A stretch of DNA of 64,000 nt from positions 62,001-126,000 of the forward strand of contig NZ_KB899699.1 in the NCBI RefSeq assembly GCF_000378445.1, given 5' to 3'. Both the position numbers and the translations under genes were made by a program. Numbering within the stretch: the stretch's first letter is position 1; each line of letters begins with the position of its first letter. Positions 43,249 through 53,611 of this stretch are shown here, in pieces. This DNA comes from Deinococcus aquatilis DSM 23025 (lineage in GTDB: Bacteria > Deinococcota > Deinococci > Deinococcales > Deinococcaceae). The notes under the pieces were generated by a model. The model did no database searches and was not told the origin of the DNA. It saw only the letters and a list, made by a program, of their open reading frames with translations.

Positions 43249-44094
43249 ATGCTCGCCGTCCTCACCGACTCCACATGTGATCTTCATCCAGAAACTGCCC
43301 GTCAACTGGGTATCCGAATCGTTCCCCTGAGTGTGCAGCTTGGAAGTCGCTCGCTGATGGACTGGCAAGAAATCGACCCGGACGCCGTGTACGACCACCT
43401 CAGAGCAGGCGGCACCGTCAGCACCCAGCCCGTGAGTACCGCCGCTTTTGAAACGGCTTACCGCGATCTGCTCGTCAGCCACCAGCAGATCATCAGCATC
43501 CACATCTCGGGCCAACTGTCCGAGACGGTGCAGCACGCCCGCGAAGCCGCCGAGCGTCTGGGTGCGGGCAACCGCATTCATATCGTGGATTCGGGCCTGG
43601 CCTCGTCGCCCCTGGCCGAAGCCGTGATCGCGGCCCGTGACGCCGTGTGGGCCGGAGCCACCCTGGAGACCGCCCGCCAGGCCGCCGAAACTGTGGGCCG
43701 TGATCTACACGCGGAATTCACGGTCACCAGCCTCGAATACCTGCGCCGGGGCGGACGCATTGGCCGCGCTCAGGAGTTTTTCGGCAACATGCTGGGCATG
43801 CGCCCGGTGCTGGCCTTCACGAACGGTCAACTGAAAGCCACCCGGCGCGTGCGTGCCGCGAACGCCACGCAGGACCTGTTGAACAATCTCAAAGAGCGCT
43901 ACGATACGGCTCCCCTGAGCGTCACCATTTCTCATGCAGGACGCGATCCCGCCCGCATTGCCGAACTCCGCGCCGCCATGACCTCGTGCGGCCTGAACGT
44001 GGTCAAGGGCCGCGTGCAGCTGATGGGGCCAGTGATCGGAGCGCATGTGGGGCCAGGCACCTACGGCTTCATGGCGCGGCCTGTAGAAGAGTGA
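43249..44094 (+). CDS. DegV-family fatty-acid-binding protein
   Basis: Homologue of DegV/FakB proteins, which bind fatty acids and present them to the kinase FakA. 281 residues: [55 protein letters not shown] and the later [19 protein letters not shown]. No fakA-like gene is adjacent. ATG 43249 is set by the promoter at 43211-43239. The gene is divergent from bshA. Confidence 0.88.
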   Translation: MLAVLTDSTCDLHPETARQLGIRIVPLSVQLGSRSLMDWQEIDPDAVYDHLRAGGTVSTQPVSTAAFETAYRDLLVSHQQIISIHISGQLSETVQHAREAAERLGAGNRIHIVDSGLASSPLAEAVIAARDAVWAGATLETARQAAETVGRDLHAEFTVTSLEYLRRGGRIGRAQEFFGNMLGMRPVLAFTNGQLKATRRVRAANATQDLLNNLKERYDTAPLSVTISHAGRDPARIAELRAAMTSCGLNVVKGRVQLMGPVIGAHVGPGTYGFMARPVEE

Positions 44095-44128
44095 GGATCG
44101 TGGTGGGTGAATCGTAGACCGTGGAAAT

Positions 44129-44172
44129 AGAAGAAGGGGGCCAGAGCAATCACGCTCTGGCCCCCTTCTTCT
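44129..44172. terminator. Bidirectional terminator between degV and ileS
   Basis: AGAAGAAGGGGGCCAGAGC (44129-44147) pairs perfectly with 44154-44172 over 19 bp with a 6-base loop. Its A/T ends act as T-tracts for both convergent genes. Confidence 0.85.
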
Positions 44173-44180
44173 GTGTTCCT

Positions 44181-47100
44181 TTATCCCTGACGGGTCAGGT
44201 ACGCCTTCCCGCCTTCCACCTCGGCTTCAAAGCCCTCTGCGGGGCCGTAGCTGAGGCTCGTTGCCAGCGTTTCTCCGGCGATGAAGTCCTGCCACGCTTC
44301 GGCGGCGTCCCTCGCGTCGCCTTCCAGCGCCAGCGACAGGGCAATGCGGTCCTGCACCTGAAACCCCGCCGCCTTCCGCGCCTCCTGCACGCCGCGCACG
44401 AGGTCGCGGGCCAGTCCTTCCAGCACCAGTTCCCGCGTCAGGGTGGTGTCAAAGGCCACGAGGTAGCCGTCACTCTCGGCAGCGGCCACTCCTTCCGGCG
44501 AGCGGGCATCGACCAGCACGCTGTCGGGCGTGAGTTCAAATTCACCCACCGTGAAATTCTGGCCCGCCTGCACCGCGCCTGCCACCGCCGCCGCGTCTGC
44601 CGCCGCCAACGCCGCCTTCAGCGCAGGCAACTGCTTGCCGTACACCTTGCCGATCACAGGCAGATTGGGGCGCAGGCTGTATTCCACCAGATCGGTCACG
44701 GCCTCCAGAAAGATCACGCCCTTCACGTTCAATTCTTCGGCCATCTGGCCTTCAAAGCGGCGCAGAGAATCGGTGCGTTCGGGCGTCCCGGCCCTCACCG
44801 TCACGCTCGCCAGCGGTTGCCGCGTCTTGAGGTTATGTGCTCCGCGCACCGCACGGCCCAGGTCCACGACCTTCATCACGCCGTCCATCTCGGCGGTCAG
44901 CACCGAATCCAGTCGCTCGGGGCGCACCTGCGGCCAGGAGGTCAGGTGCACGCTGTCCTGGCCCTGGCCCCCGGTCAGGTTGCGGTACAGCGCGTCGGCC
45001 AGGAAGGGCGTAAACGGCGCGGTGAGCTGCGAGACCACCAGCAGCGACTCGTGCAGCGTGGCGTACGCGGCGGTGTCCACCTGCCCGCCTTCGCCCCAGA
45101 AGCGTGAGCGGTTGCGGCGCACGTACCAGTTGCTCAGGTCGTTCACAAAGCGCTCCAGCGCCCGCCCGCCGCCGCGTGCATCGTAACTGTCCAGCGCGGC
45201 GGTCACGTCCTGCACGGTCTCTTCCAATCTCGCCAGCAGCCAGCGGTCAATCTCCGGGCGCTCGGCAACCGCAGGCGCGGCCCCCAGGTCCGGCTGATCC
45301 AGATTCGCATACAGCACGAAGAACGAATACACGTTCCAGAGCGTGTTCACGTAGCTGCGCTGCGCTTCTCCCACCAGCCGCTCGGAAAACCTCTTCTGAT
45401 CGCCGGGATCGGATGCCATGAACATGTACCAGCGCACGCTGTCGGCCCCGTAGCGGTCAAACACGGGCAGCGGCTCGATCACGTTCCCCTTGCTCTTGGA
45501 CATCTTCGCGCCCTTCTCGTCCACGATATGGCCGAGGCAGATCACATTCTTATACGCGGGCTGGCCGTACAGCATGGTGGAGATGGCGTGCAGGCTGTAA
45601 AACCAGCCCCGCGTCTGGTCGATGGCCTCACTGATGAAATCGGCGGGATAGTGCCGCTCGAAGACATTCTTCTGCTCTTCGGTTCCCGGCAGGGCCGCCT
45701 CGCCCGCCCTGTCCAGCAGCAGGTGCCACTGGGCATACGGCACCGACCCGGAATCGAACCACACGTCCAGCACTTCCGGCACGCGGCGGTAGCTCTTGCC
45801 GTCCTTCTCGAAGGTGATGTCGTCGATGTATGGGCGGTGCAGATCGAGTTCCGACAGGTCGCGGCCCGCCAGTTCGCTCAGTTCGCGCACGCTGCCCACC
45901 ACGATCAGGTCTCCGTCGTCGGACACCCAGAACGGCAGCGGCGTGCCCCAGTAGCGCTCGCGGCTGATGGCCCAGTCCACGTTGCCTTCCAGCCAGTTGC
46001 CAAAGCGCCCGTTCTTGATGTGGGCCGGAACCCAGTTGATCTTCTGGTTCTCTTCCTGCATCCGCTCGGACACCGTGCTGGTGCGGATATACCAGCCCTT
46101 CTTGGCAAAGTACAGGATCGGGTCGCCCGTGCGGTCATGAAAGGGATACCGGTGGCGCAGCGTGCCCGACCAGAACATCAGGCCGCGTGCCTTCAGGTCA
46201 GCGATCAGGCCCTTATCAGCGTCCTTGAAGAATTTCCCGCGCTCGGCAGTAACCTGCAAGAGGCCGTGATCGTCCACCCCGAACATGGGCGGAACGCCGT
46301 ATTTGCGGGCCAGTTCCAAATCTTCCGCGCCGTAAGCCGGGGCTTCATGCGCCACGCCCGAGCCGTCAGCCGCGTTCACAAAGTCGGCCAGCGTCACGAA
46401 ATGCATCACCGGGCGGCCTTCCGGCGTGCGCTCGTGCAGCGTTTTCACGGCTCCCAGTTCCGGCGCAACCTCGGGAAAGGGCGGCTCGTATTCCACGCCT
46501 TCCAAGGCCTGTCCAGCAAAGCGGGCCAGCACTTCCAAGGCAGGGGCGTCCTTGTGCAGCCCGCTCAGGCGCTCCACGGCGTCCTCGGCCACCACGACCA
46601 CGCCGCCCTGACCGCGTGCAGCCACATAGGTCAGCCCTGCGTTGACTGCCGCCAGCGTATTGCTGGGCAGTGTCCAGGGTGTGGTCGTCCAGACCAGCAG
46701 GCTCAGGCCCACGCGGTCAGCTTCCGGCACCTCTTCCAACGCCGCCCGCGCCGCCTCCGGCAGGGTGTCCCAGATCACCGGAAAGCGCACGTACACGCTG
46801 GGATCGTCCACCATCCGGTAGGAATCCACCTCGCCCAACTCGGCCCGAGACAGGGTGGTGCTGATGCGGGGACTCAGCGGCACCACCTTGTAATCCTGCT
46901 GCACCAGCCCTTTGGCATGCAGCCGCGCCAGCAGATTCCACACCGACTCGATGTAGTCGTTCTTGTACGTCACGTAGGCGTCTTCCAGATCCACCGAATA
47001 GCCCAGACGCTGCGTAAAGGTGTTCCAGTCCTGAATGGTTTCCCAGACGCTGGTGCGGCACAGGCGGTTGAATTCTTCGAGTTCGGCGCGGCTGGCTCCG

Positions 47101-47450
47101 TGGTTGCGGCCCTGCAAACCCAGTTTCTTTTCCACACTGATTTCCACGGGCAGCCCGTGCGTGTCCCAGCCGCCCTTGCGCGTGACGTGGTAGCCCTGCA
47201 TCACCTTGTAACGTGGGAACAGATCCTTGAATGACCGCGCCAGAACGTGGTGCAGCGCGGGTTTGCCGTTGGCGGTGGGCGGCCCTTCATAGAACACGAA
47301 TTCCGGTTGTCCCTCGCGGCGCTCCTGCGTGCGGGCAAAGACCTCGGTGGCCTGCCAGTGGGCCAAGACCTCAGCTTCCATCTCCTTGAAGCTGGGCTGA
47401 GAAGGCACGGGCGAAAATCTGTTGGGGGTGTCGGTGGGTGAATGGGTCAT
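44181..47450 (-). CDS. ileS: Isoleucyl-tRNA synthetase
   Basis: Class I synthetase charging tRNA-Ile. 1089 residues, of the Thermus/Deinococcus type. The HIGH region reads HHVL (67-70) in PPTANGKPALHHVLARSFKD, GGWDTHGLPVE follows, then the CP1 editing domain, and KMSKSKGN. In this type CP1 normally has two zinc CxxC knuckles; here the first is SPRI (193-196) and the second HDRT (about 437-440), so the site is gone. Preceded by the cupin gene and, further upstream, a T-box; no T-box lies directly before ileS. A long hairpin fills the cupin-ileS spacer. Confidence 0.96.
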   Translation of the reverse strand: MTHSPTDTPNRFSPVPSQPSFKEMEAEVLAHWQATEVFARTQERREGQPEFVFYEGPPTANGKPALHHVLARSFKDLFPRYKVMQGYHVTRKGGWDTHGLPVEISVEKKLGLQGRNHGASRAELEEFNRLCRTSVWETIQDWNTFTQRLGYSVDLEDAYVTYKNDYIESVWNLLARLHAKGLVQQDYKVVPLSPRISTTLSRAELGEVDSYRMVDDPSVYVRFPVIWDTLPEAARAALEEVPEADRVGLSLLVWTTTPWTLPSNTLAAVNAGLTYVAARGQGGVVVVAEDAVERLSGLHKDAPALEVLARFAGQALEGVEYEPPFPEVAPELGAVKTLHERTPEGRPVMHFVTLADFVNAADGSGVAHEAPAYGAEDLELARKYGVPPMFGVDDHGLLQVTAERGKFFKDADKGLIADLKARGLMFWSGTLRHRYPFHDRTGDPILYFAKKGWYIRTSTVSERMQEENQKINWVPAHIKNGRFGNWLEGNVDWAISRERYWGTPLPFWVSDDGDLIVVGSVRELSELAGRDLSELDLHRPYIDDITFEKDGKSYRRVPEVLDVWFDSGSVPYAQWHLLLDRAGEAALPGTEEQKNVFERHYPADFISEAIDQTRGWFYSLHAISTMLYGQPAYKNVICLGHIVDEKGAKMSKSKGNVIEPLPVFDRYGADSVRWYMFMASDPGDQKRFSERLVGEAQRSYVNTLWNVYSFFVLYANLDQPDLGAAPAVAERPEIDRWLLARLEETVQDVTAALDSYDARGGGRALERFVNDLSNWYVRRNRSRFWGEGGQVDTAAYATLHESLLVVSQLTAPFTPFLADALYRNLTGGQGQDSVHLTSWPQVRPERLDSVLTAEMDGVMKVVDLGRAVRGAHNLKTRQPLASVTVRAGTPERTDSLRRFEGQMAEELNVKGVIFLEAVTDLVEYSLRPNLPVIGKVYGKQLPALKAALAAADAAAVAGAVQAGQNFTVGEFELTPDSVLVDARSPEGVAAAESDGYLVAFDTTLTRELVLEGLARDLVRGVQEARKAAGFQVQDRIALSLALEGDARDAAEAWQDFIAGETLATSLSYGPAEGFEAEVEGGKAYLTRQG

Positions 47451-47484
47451 GGGAATTCCTTTTGGAGAGAATGGAGTTTCTGGG

Positions 47485-47582
47485 GGCGGAGTCTAAGGGT
47501 CGAGGGTCTGAGCAAGGCCCCTCTTAAAGGGCTTAAAGGAAAGAGCCTGAGTTTTATGCAGTTCTTAGACCCTTAGACCGCC
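47485..47582. repeat. Inverted repeat between cupin and ileS
   Basis: TCTAAGGGTC (47492-47501) pairs with GACCCTTAGA (47568-47577), extended after a 2-base bulge by GGCGG (47485-47489) and CCGCC (47578-47582). The left arm continues as 7-bp units (GTCTAAG, GGTCGAG, GGTCTGA). No T-tract, so transcription probably continues into ileS. Confidence 0.7.
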
Positions 47583-47583
47583 T

Positions 47584-47934
47584 TCAATCCACAATAAAAA
47601 GCCTCGCCCCGCCTGTGGTGCTGGAGCGGTGGGCCTCCGCGCCGTCTGCGACCTGATAGCTCATGCCTGCGCGGAGGGTAAACGTGCGGCCATCGTCCAG
47701 TTCGGTCAGCAACTCGCCTTCCAGCACCAGCAGCACATGGCCCTTGCTGCACCAGTGATCGGCCAGATACCCGGCGCTGTACTCCACCAGGCGCACCCGC
47801 ACGCGCTGGTCGGTTGACCCACTGTTGCCAAAGAACTGGGTACGCCAGGTCGCCGTTCCGGTCAGGCCGGGGTGATGCGTGGCGGCCACCGTGGCCCAGT
47901 CGGTCACGCCAAAGGGAATATCGGTGAGTTGCAT
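47584..47934 (-). CDS. DHCW-motif cupin protein
   Basis: 116-residue single-domain cupin with the ADHWCSKGHVLLVLEGEL stretch that names the DHCW cupin family; function unknown. ATG 47934 has GAGG 7 bases upstream. A frame open to 47991 would place the start in the T-tract of the T-box terminator, so it is rejected. It lies between the T-box leader and ileS on the same strand, and is therefore likely controlled by uncharged tRNA-Ile together with ileS. Confidence 0.85.
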   Translation of the reverse strand: MQLTDIPFGVTDWATVAATHHPGLTGTATWRTQFFGNSGSTDQRVRVRLVEYSAGYLADHWCSKGHVLLVLEGELLTELDDGRTFTLRAGMSYQVADGAEAHRSSTTGGARLFIVD

Positions 47935-47979
47935 CGGAAAACCTCGCAGAGACGAGAGGGAGAAAGGGAGGCGGCAACC

Positions 47980-48281
47980 AAAAAGCGGCACGCCACAGCG
48001 GAATTGCTGGGACGCGCCGTGGTTGCGGGCGTGGTACCACCCAACTTCACCCCCAATCGGGAGTCTCGTTGCGGCCCTCTGTCGGGGGGTGTCCGGGGCG
48101 GTCTAGTCGGCCTGTATGCGGCCTTTCTTCGCCCAGCGCGGCGGGAGATCTTCGGCAGGTGCGGCTGGCATCAGGCTCTCACTGTCCCTGATTCGCTGTG
48201 GCTGCCCTACACTTCCTACTGGCCCGACGTTCGCTGCAAGGTTGTGGCCTCTGCTCATAAACTCATCTAGGAGCCGGGGCG
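47980..48281 (-). promoter_or_regulatory. T-box riboswitch (tRNA-Ile type) upstream of cupin-ileS
   Basis: The minus strand carries GGGTGGTACCACG (48030-48042), the T-box consensus. Its UGGU can pair with the ACCA end of a tRNA with discriminator A, as in tRNA-Ile. Next comes a terminator: CGGCGCGTC (48011-48019) with GGCGTGCCG (47986-47994), inner CAGC/GCTG, then TTTTT (47980-47984). Upstream are a Stem I-like hairpin ATCAGG/CCTGAT (48170-48192) with the loop GTGAGAG, AGTA (48217-48220) and a GAAGATC segment whose ATC (48147-48149) is a possible Ile specifier. The leader starts near 48281. It should allow cupin-ileS transcription when uncharged tRNA-Ile accumulates. Confidence 0.82.
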
Positions 48282-48287
48282 ATGCTC

Positions 48288-48317
48288 ATGGTAGGGCGGC
48301 ATGATGGCAACGGTCAA
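48288..48317 (-). promoter_or_regulatory. Promoter of the T-box leader
   Basis: On the minus strand TTGACC (48312-48317), 18-bp spacer, TACCAT (48288-48293). Predicted start near 48281, giving a leader of about 300 nt to the terminator. Confidence 0.65.
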
Positions 48318-48554
48318 TGCGTCAGATGACAGAGGCCCGGTGTTGACTGTGCAGTTCCGGCCATTGCCAGACATTTACAGACCCCCCTTGCCACTTGTGG
48401 GTATGCTAGGTCATACGGACAACAGCAGTGGAGCAGCGGTGCCGCACTATTGGCCTCCCGATTCCCCTGATATGTGCCGTACACAGCCTGCTGCAACAGC
48501 ATGCAGCCTTCCGCTACTGACGACTTGGTCATGGATTCCTGAACAGGTTGCGTT
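48318..48554. other. Divergent spacer, no gene
   Basis: About 240 bp between the T-box promoter and the rho-side promoter. It carries TATGCT at 48402-48407 as a possible extra plus-strand -10. A 91-codon plus frame (48301-48576) has no plausible features and is rejected. Confidence 0.4.
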
Positions 48555-48574
48555 TACAATTCCCTATAGGGAGT
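48555..48574 (+). promoter_or_regulatory. Putative -10 box and ribosome site of the rho leader ORF
   Basis: TACAAT (48555-48560) would start RNA near 48567; GGGAG (48570-48574) then lies 6 bases before ATG 48581. No convincing -35. Confidence 0.5.
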
Positions 48575-48580
48575 GAGAAC

Positions 48581-48672
48581 ATGAAATTTTTTACAGATGG
48601 AGCGGTGTTTTCAGAATCAGAAGCCGCTTATTTCAATAGAAACGGCCCACGGCCATCGTCGGGTCGGTGTCT

Positions 48673-48676
<4 letters not shown>
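48581..48676 (+). CDS. 31-residue leader ORF overlapping the rho start
   Basis: ATG with GGGAG 6 bases upstream, 31 codons, TGA at 48674-48676 overlapping the rho ATG 48673 (ATGA). The peptide starts MKFFTDGAVFSESEAAYF and ends with an Arg/Pro/Ser-rich stretch. rho itself has no visible ribosome site, so ribosomes finishing this ORF probably initiate rho. It may act as a translational control element of rho rather than make a useful peptide. Confidence 0.6.
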
Positions 48677-49953
<1,277 letters not shown>

Positions 49954-50029
49954 ATTCCCTGCCTTTCCTTCTTTCTCGCCGCCTGTTTCCCTCATGGGCA
50001 GGCGGCTGTCCCCTGACCGGAGTTTGTTA

Positions 50030-51430
50030 GTGCCTGACCGTTCTCGCCCCGTCTCACCCTCCCGCCTCCTGATCCGGAACGCCCTCACTCTGACCCTTCT
50101 CGCGTCGCTGCCCAGCGCTGCAGACGCCCTGCCCCTGTTACCCGATCCCACCGCACTGCTCCAGCCGGTGCCCGCCGTATCCCTCAAGCGCGACTCTGCC
50201 GCCCCCACCCTGCTGATCGTGACCGATGCCCGCCAGACCTCGGCGGCAGTGGCCCGGCGCTACGGCGTGCCCGCAGAGGCAGTCGATCTGCTGCCGGCAC
50301 GCGAGCCGGGAGTCCGGGTGCGCCGCATCAAGCTGAATTCCGAGCAGGTTGCCGCCGCCCCAGTGCGGCCAACGTCGGTCATCGACCACACCGTCCGCCC
50401 CGGCGAAAGCCTCGACCTCATCGCCCGCCGCTTCCGCCTGACCCTGGTCGAACTTCTGAGCGCCAATCTGGAGCGCGAGAGTCTGGACGACCTGCGGGCA
50501 GGCGAAACCGTGCGCATTCCCACCGCCGAAACAGGCGTCCTCGTGCGGATCAAACCCGGTCAGACGGCCCTTTCTCTGATCGCAGGCTACGGCGCAGACC
50601 TTCAGGCGACCGCGCAGGCCAACGGCGTGCTGCCCACTGAACTCGGCGTCGGGGATGAACTTCTTCTGCCCGGTATCCTGGCCCAGAATTTTCACGAGCA
50701 ACTTGTGGAGCGCCGCGAGAACGAAGAGAAAGCCGAAGCCGACGCCCGCATCCTGGCCCAGTACACCCGCTTCACGCAGTGGAAAAAAGACCGCGAACGC
50801 GCCCGTCTGGAAGAGAAGTACGCCAATCAGGCCAAATACGAAGCCTACCTCGCCTGGAAAACCAGCCCCGAGCGCCAGCGTCAGATCGCGGCCTACCAGC
50901 GTCAGGTGCAGTTCGAGGCGGCTCAGGCGGCCCGCCGCACCCGTGAGCGTGAAGCCCAGCAGCAGGCTGCAACTGAACGTGCTGCCGCGACCACCACTGC
51001 CGCCAGCTCCAACGTGGGCCGCGACGTTCCCGGCAACCGCGTCACGGCAGGCGGCGGCCTCGCGTGGCCCATGCGCTCCTACCGCCTGACCAGCCGCTAC
51101 GCAGAGCGCGATATTCCCTTCCATCAGCAGGTGTTCCACGGCGGCATCGATCTGGCCGCACCGACAGGCACTCCCATCTACGCGGCTTCCGGCGGCAGCG
51201 TGACCCAGAGCGGCTACGGCGATTACGGCCTGAACGTGTTCACGGCCAGTGGCAACTCCACACTGGTCTACGGCCACATGAGCCGCACCGCTGTTTCTGC
51301 GGGCCAGACCGTATCACGCGGCCAATTGCTCGGTTACGTCGGCTGCTCCGGCATCTGCACCGGGCCGCACCTCCATTTTGAGATTCGCCTCGGCGGGCAA
51401 ACGGTCGACCCCCTGGCGCTCCTGCCATGA
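50030..51430 (+). CDS. LysM-M23 family peptidoglycan peptidase
   Basis: Secreted cell-wall endopeptidase or cell-division activator. 466 residues from GTG 50030 (GGAG 8 bases upstream): signal peptide (to about 35), two LysM repeats (about 115-165 and 171-220), a long charged coiled coil (about 226-330) as in EnvC/NlpD-type proteins, and a C-terminal M23 (LytM) domain. Zinc ligands look intact: HGGIDLA (about 370) and HLHFE (about 446), with a YGHMS motif between them. An upstream frame to 49940 is ignored because it overlaps the rho end. The stop overlaps the start of the receiver gene. Confidence 0.9.
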   Translation: MPDRSRPVSPSRLLIRNALTLTLLASLPSAADALPLLPDPTALLQPVPAVSLKRDSAAPTLLIVTDARQTSAAVARRYGVPAEAVDLLPAREPGVRVRRIKLNSEQVAAAPVRPTSVIDHTVRPGESLDLIARRFRLTLVELLSANLERESLDDLRAGETVRIPTAETGVLVRIKPGQTALSLIAGYGADLQATAQANGVLPTELGVGDELLLPGILAQNFHEQLVERRENEEKAEADARILAQYTRFTQWKKDRERARLEEKYANQAKYEAYLAWKTSPERQRQIAAYQRQVQFEAAQAARRTREREAQQQAATERAAATTTAASSNVGRDVPGNRVTAGGGLAWPMRSYRLTSRYAERDIPFHQQVFHGGIDLAAPTGTPIYAASGGSVTQSGYGDYGLNVFTASGNSTLVYGHMSRTAVSAGQTVSRGQLLGYVGCSGICTGPHLHFEIRLGGQTVDPLALLP

Positions 51431-51840
51431 CCGACCCGGACGAGGAAGGCGCAGGCCTGCATCTGCTCGTCGTGGATGATGAGGCCCAGATTCTGGAACT
51501 GCTCGACCTGACCCTCACCATGAGCGGCTTCCTCGTGACCACCGCCCGCAGCGGCCCGGACGCTCTGGCTCTCGCCCAGTCCCAGCCCTTCGACGTGATC
51601 GTCCTCGATATCCTGATGACGCCCTGGGACGGCTTTGAAACCGTGCGCCAGTTGCACGCCGCGTTGGGTGCCCGCCTGCCCCCCGTCGTCTTCCTGTCGG
51701 GCCTCAACCGCGCCGCACAGGTTCCAGATCTCGGAGACGCACTGATCGCTGCCTACCTCGTCAAACCTTTCCGACCCTCCCAACTCGTCGAGGTGATCGG
51801 TCAGGTGGCCCGCGCTGCACGAGACCACCGTTCAGACTGA
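51427..51840 (+). CDS. Stand-alone response regulator receiver
   Basis: 137 residues, one receiver domain and no output domain. Acidic pocket D17/D18, phosphoacceptor D61 in VIVLDILM, Ser in FLSG (about 91) and K113 in YLVKPF. Such single-domain regulators act by protein contact, like CheY or Spo0F. The ATG overlaps the M23 peptidase stop (ATGA), so the two are translated together. No histidine kinase is nearby. Confidence 0.92.
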   Translation: MTDPDEEGAGLHLLVVDDEAQILELLDLTLTMSGFLVTTARSGPDALALAQSQPFDVIVLDILMTPWDGFETVRQLHAALGARLPPVVFLSGLNRAAQVPDLGDALIAAYLVKPFRPSQLVEVIGQVARAARDHRSD

Positions 51841-51856
51841 CCCCATTTATATCCGC

Positions 51857-51890
51857 AATCTGACCCTATCGCTGGGGTCAGATTTTCTTT
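51857..51890 (+). terminator. Terminator after the receiver gene
   Basis: AATCTGACCC (51857-51866) pairs with GGGTCAGATT (51875-51884), then TTCTTT. It ends the rho-M23-receiver unit, and its T-tract abuts the pdxS -10 box TACCCT (51890-51895), 6 bases before the pdxS ATG. Confidence 0.8.
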
Positions 51891-51901
51891 ACCCTAGCTT
51901 C

Positions 51902-52792
<891 letters not shown>

Positions 52793-52857
52793 TACACCCC
52801 ACTCCAACAGGGGAGACGGCCCACCGCCTTCTCCCCGTTTCCCATGAGGTTTTCCCT

Positions 52858-53466
52858 ATGACCCAGCCCCAACTCGGCGTGTTGGCCCTGCAAGGCGCAT
52901 TCCGTGAACACCGCCAGCGCCTCGAAACTCTGGGTGCGGCAGTTAAAGAAGTACGTCTACCTGCCGATCTGCACGGCCTCTCTGGCCTGATTCTGCCCGG
53001 TGGTGAAAGCACCACGATGGCCCGCCTGATGACCGATTACGCCCTCTGGCAGCCCGTGCGCAACTTTTACGCACGCGGTGGAGCCATCTGGGGCACCTGC
53101 GCCGGAGCCATTCTGCTGGCCCGCGACATCGAAGGTGCGCCGCCTCAATTTGGCAAGCAGGAAAGCCTCCACCTGATGGATATTCGCATCCGCCGCAACG
53201 CGTTCGGGCGGCAGGTGGACTCCTTTACCACGCCGCTGGCTGTGACCGGTCTGGAACAGCCCTTTCCCGCCGTCTTCATCCGCGCCCCCGTGATCGAAAG
53301 CGTGGGTACGGGCGTGGATATCCTGGCCGAGCAGGATGGACAGGTCGTGCTGGCCCGCCAGGGCCGCCTGCTGGCAAGTTCATTTCACCCCGAGCTGACT
53401 CCAGACCCGCGTCTGCACCAGCTTTTCCTCGACTTGGTGGACGCGGCGACCCTGGTGACCCCCTGA
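52858..53466 (+). CDS. pdxT: Pyridoxal 5'-phosphate synthase glutaminase subunit PdxT
   Basis: Glutamine amidotransferase that feeds ammonia to PdxS. 202 residues: GVLALQGAFREHRQRLE, LPGGESTTMARL, nucleophile Cys in WGTCAGAILLA, and the His/Glu pair in SFHPELTPD. Cotranscribed with pdxS. The C-terminus is followed by the intergenic element at 53491-53527 and then by aspS on the other strand. Confidence 0.96.
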   Translation: MTQPQLGVLALQGAFREHRQRLETLGAAVKEVRLPADLHGLSGLILPGGESTTMARLMTDYALWQPVRNFYARGGAIWGTCAGAILLARDIEGAPPQFGKQESLHLMDIRIRRNAFGRQVDSFTTPLAVTGLEQPFPAVFIRAPVIESVGTGVDILAEQDGQVVLARQGRLLASSFHPELTPDPRLHQLFLDLVDAATLVTP

Positions 53467-53490
53467 GAATCAATTGAATGCAAATAGACT

Positions 53491-53527
53491 ATTCACGATC
53501 CAGGTTTGTCGTGAATACTTTCACTTA
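53491..53527 (+). repeat. Intergenic element, copy 2
   Basis: ATTCACGA (53491-53498) pairs with TCGTGAAT (53509-53516), followed by ACTTTCACTTA. The last 19 bases are identical to 38302-38320. It lies downstream of pdxT and between the convergent ends of pdxT and aspS. Confidence 0.75.
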
Positions 53528-53611
53528 CTTTTCCCCAACCAAGTAGCACAACAAGAGAAGGGAGAGGCCAATGCTCACGCCTCTCCCTTCAACGCGTTAC
53601 CACATTCAGCT

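Noticed and set aside
48030..48042. T-box read on the plus strand toward rho
   Set aside because: The core GTGGTACCAC is palindromic, but only the minus strand gives the full GGGTGGNACCRCG pattern followed by a terminator with a T-tract.
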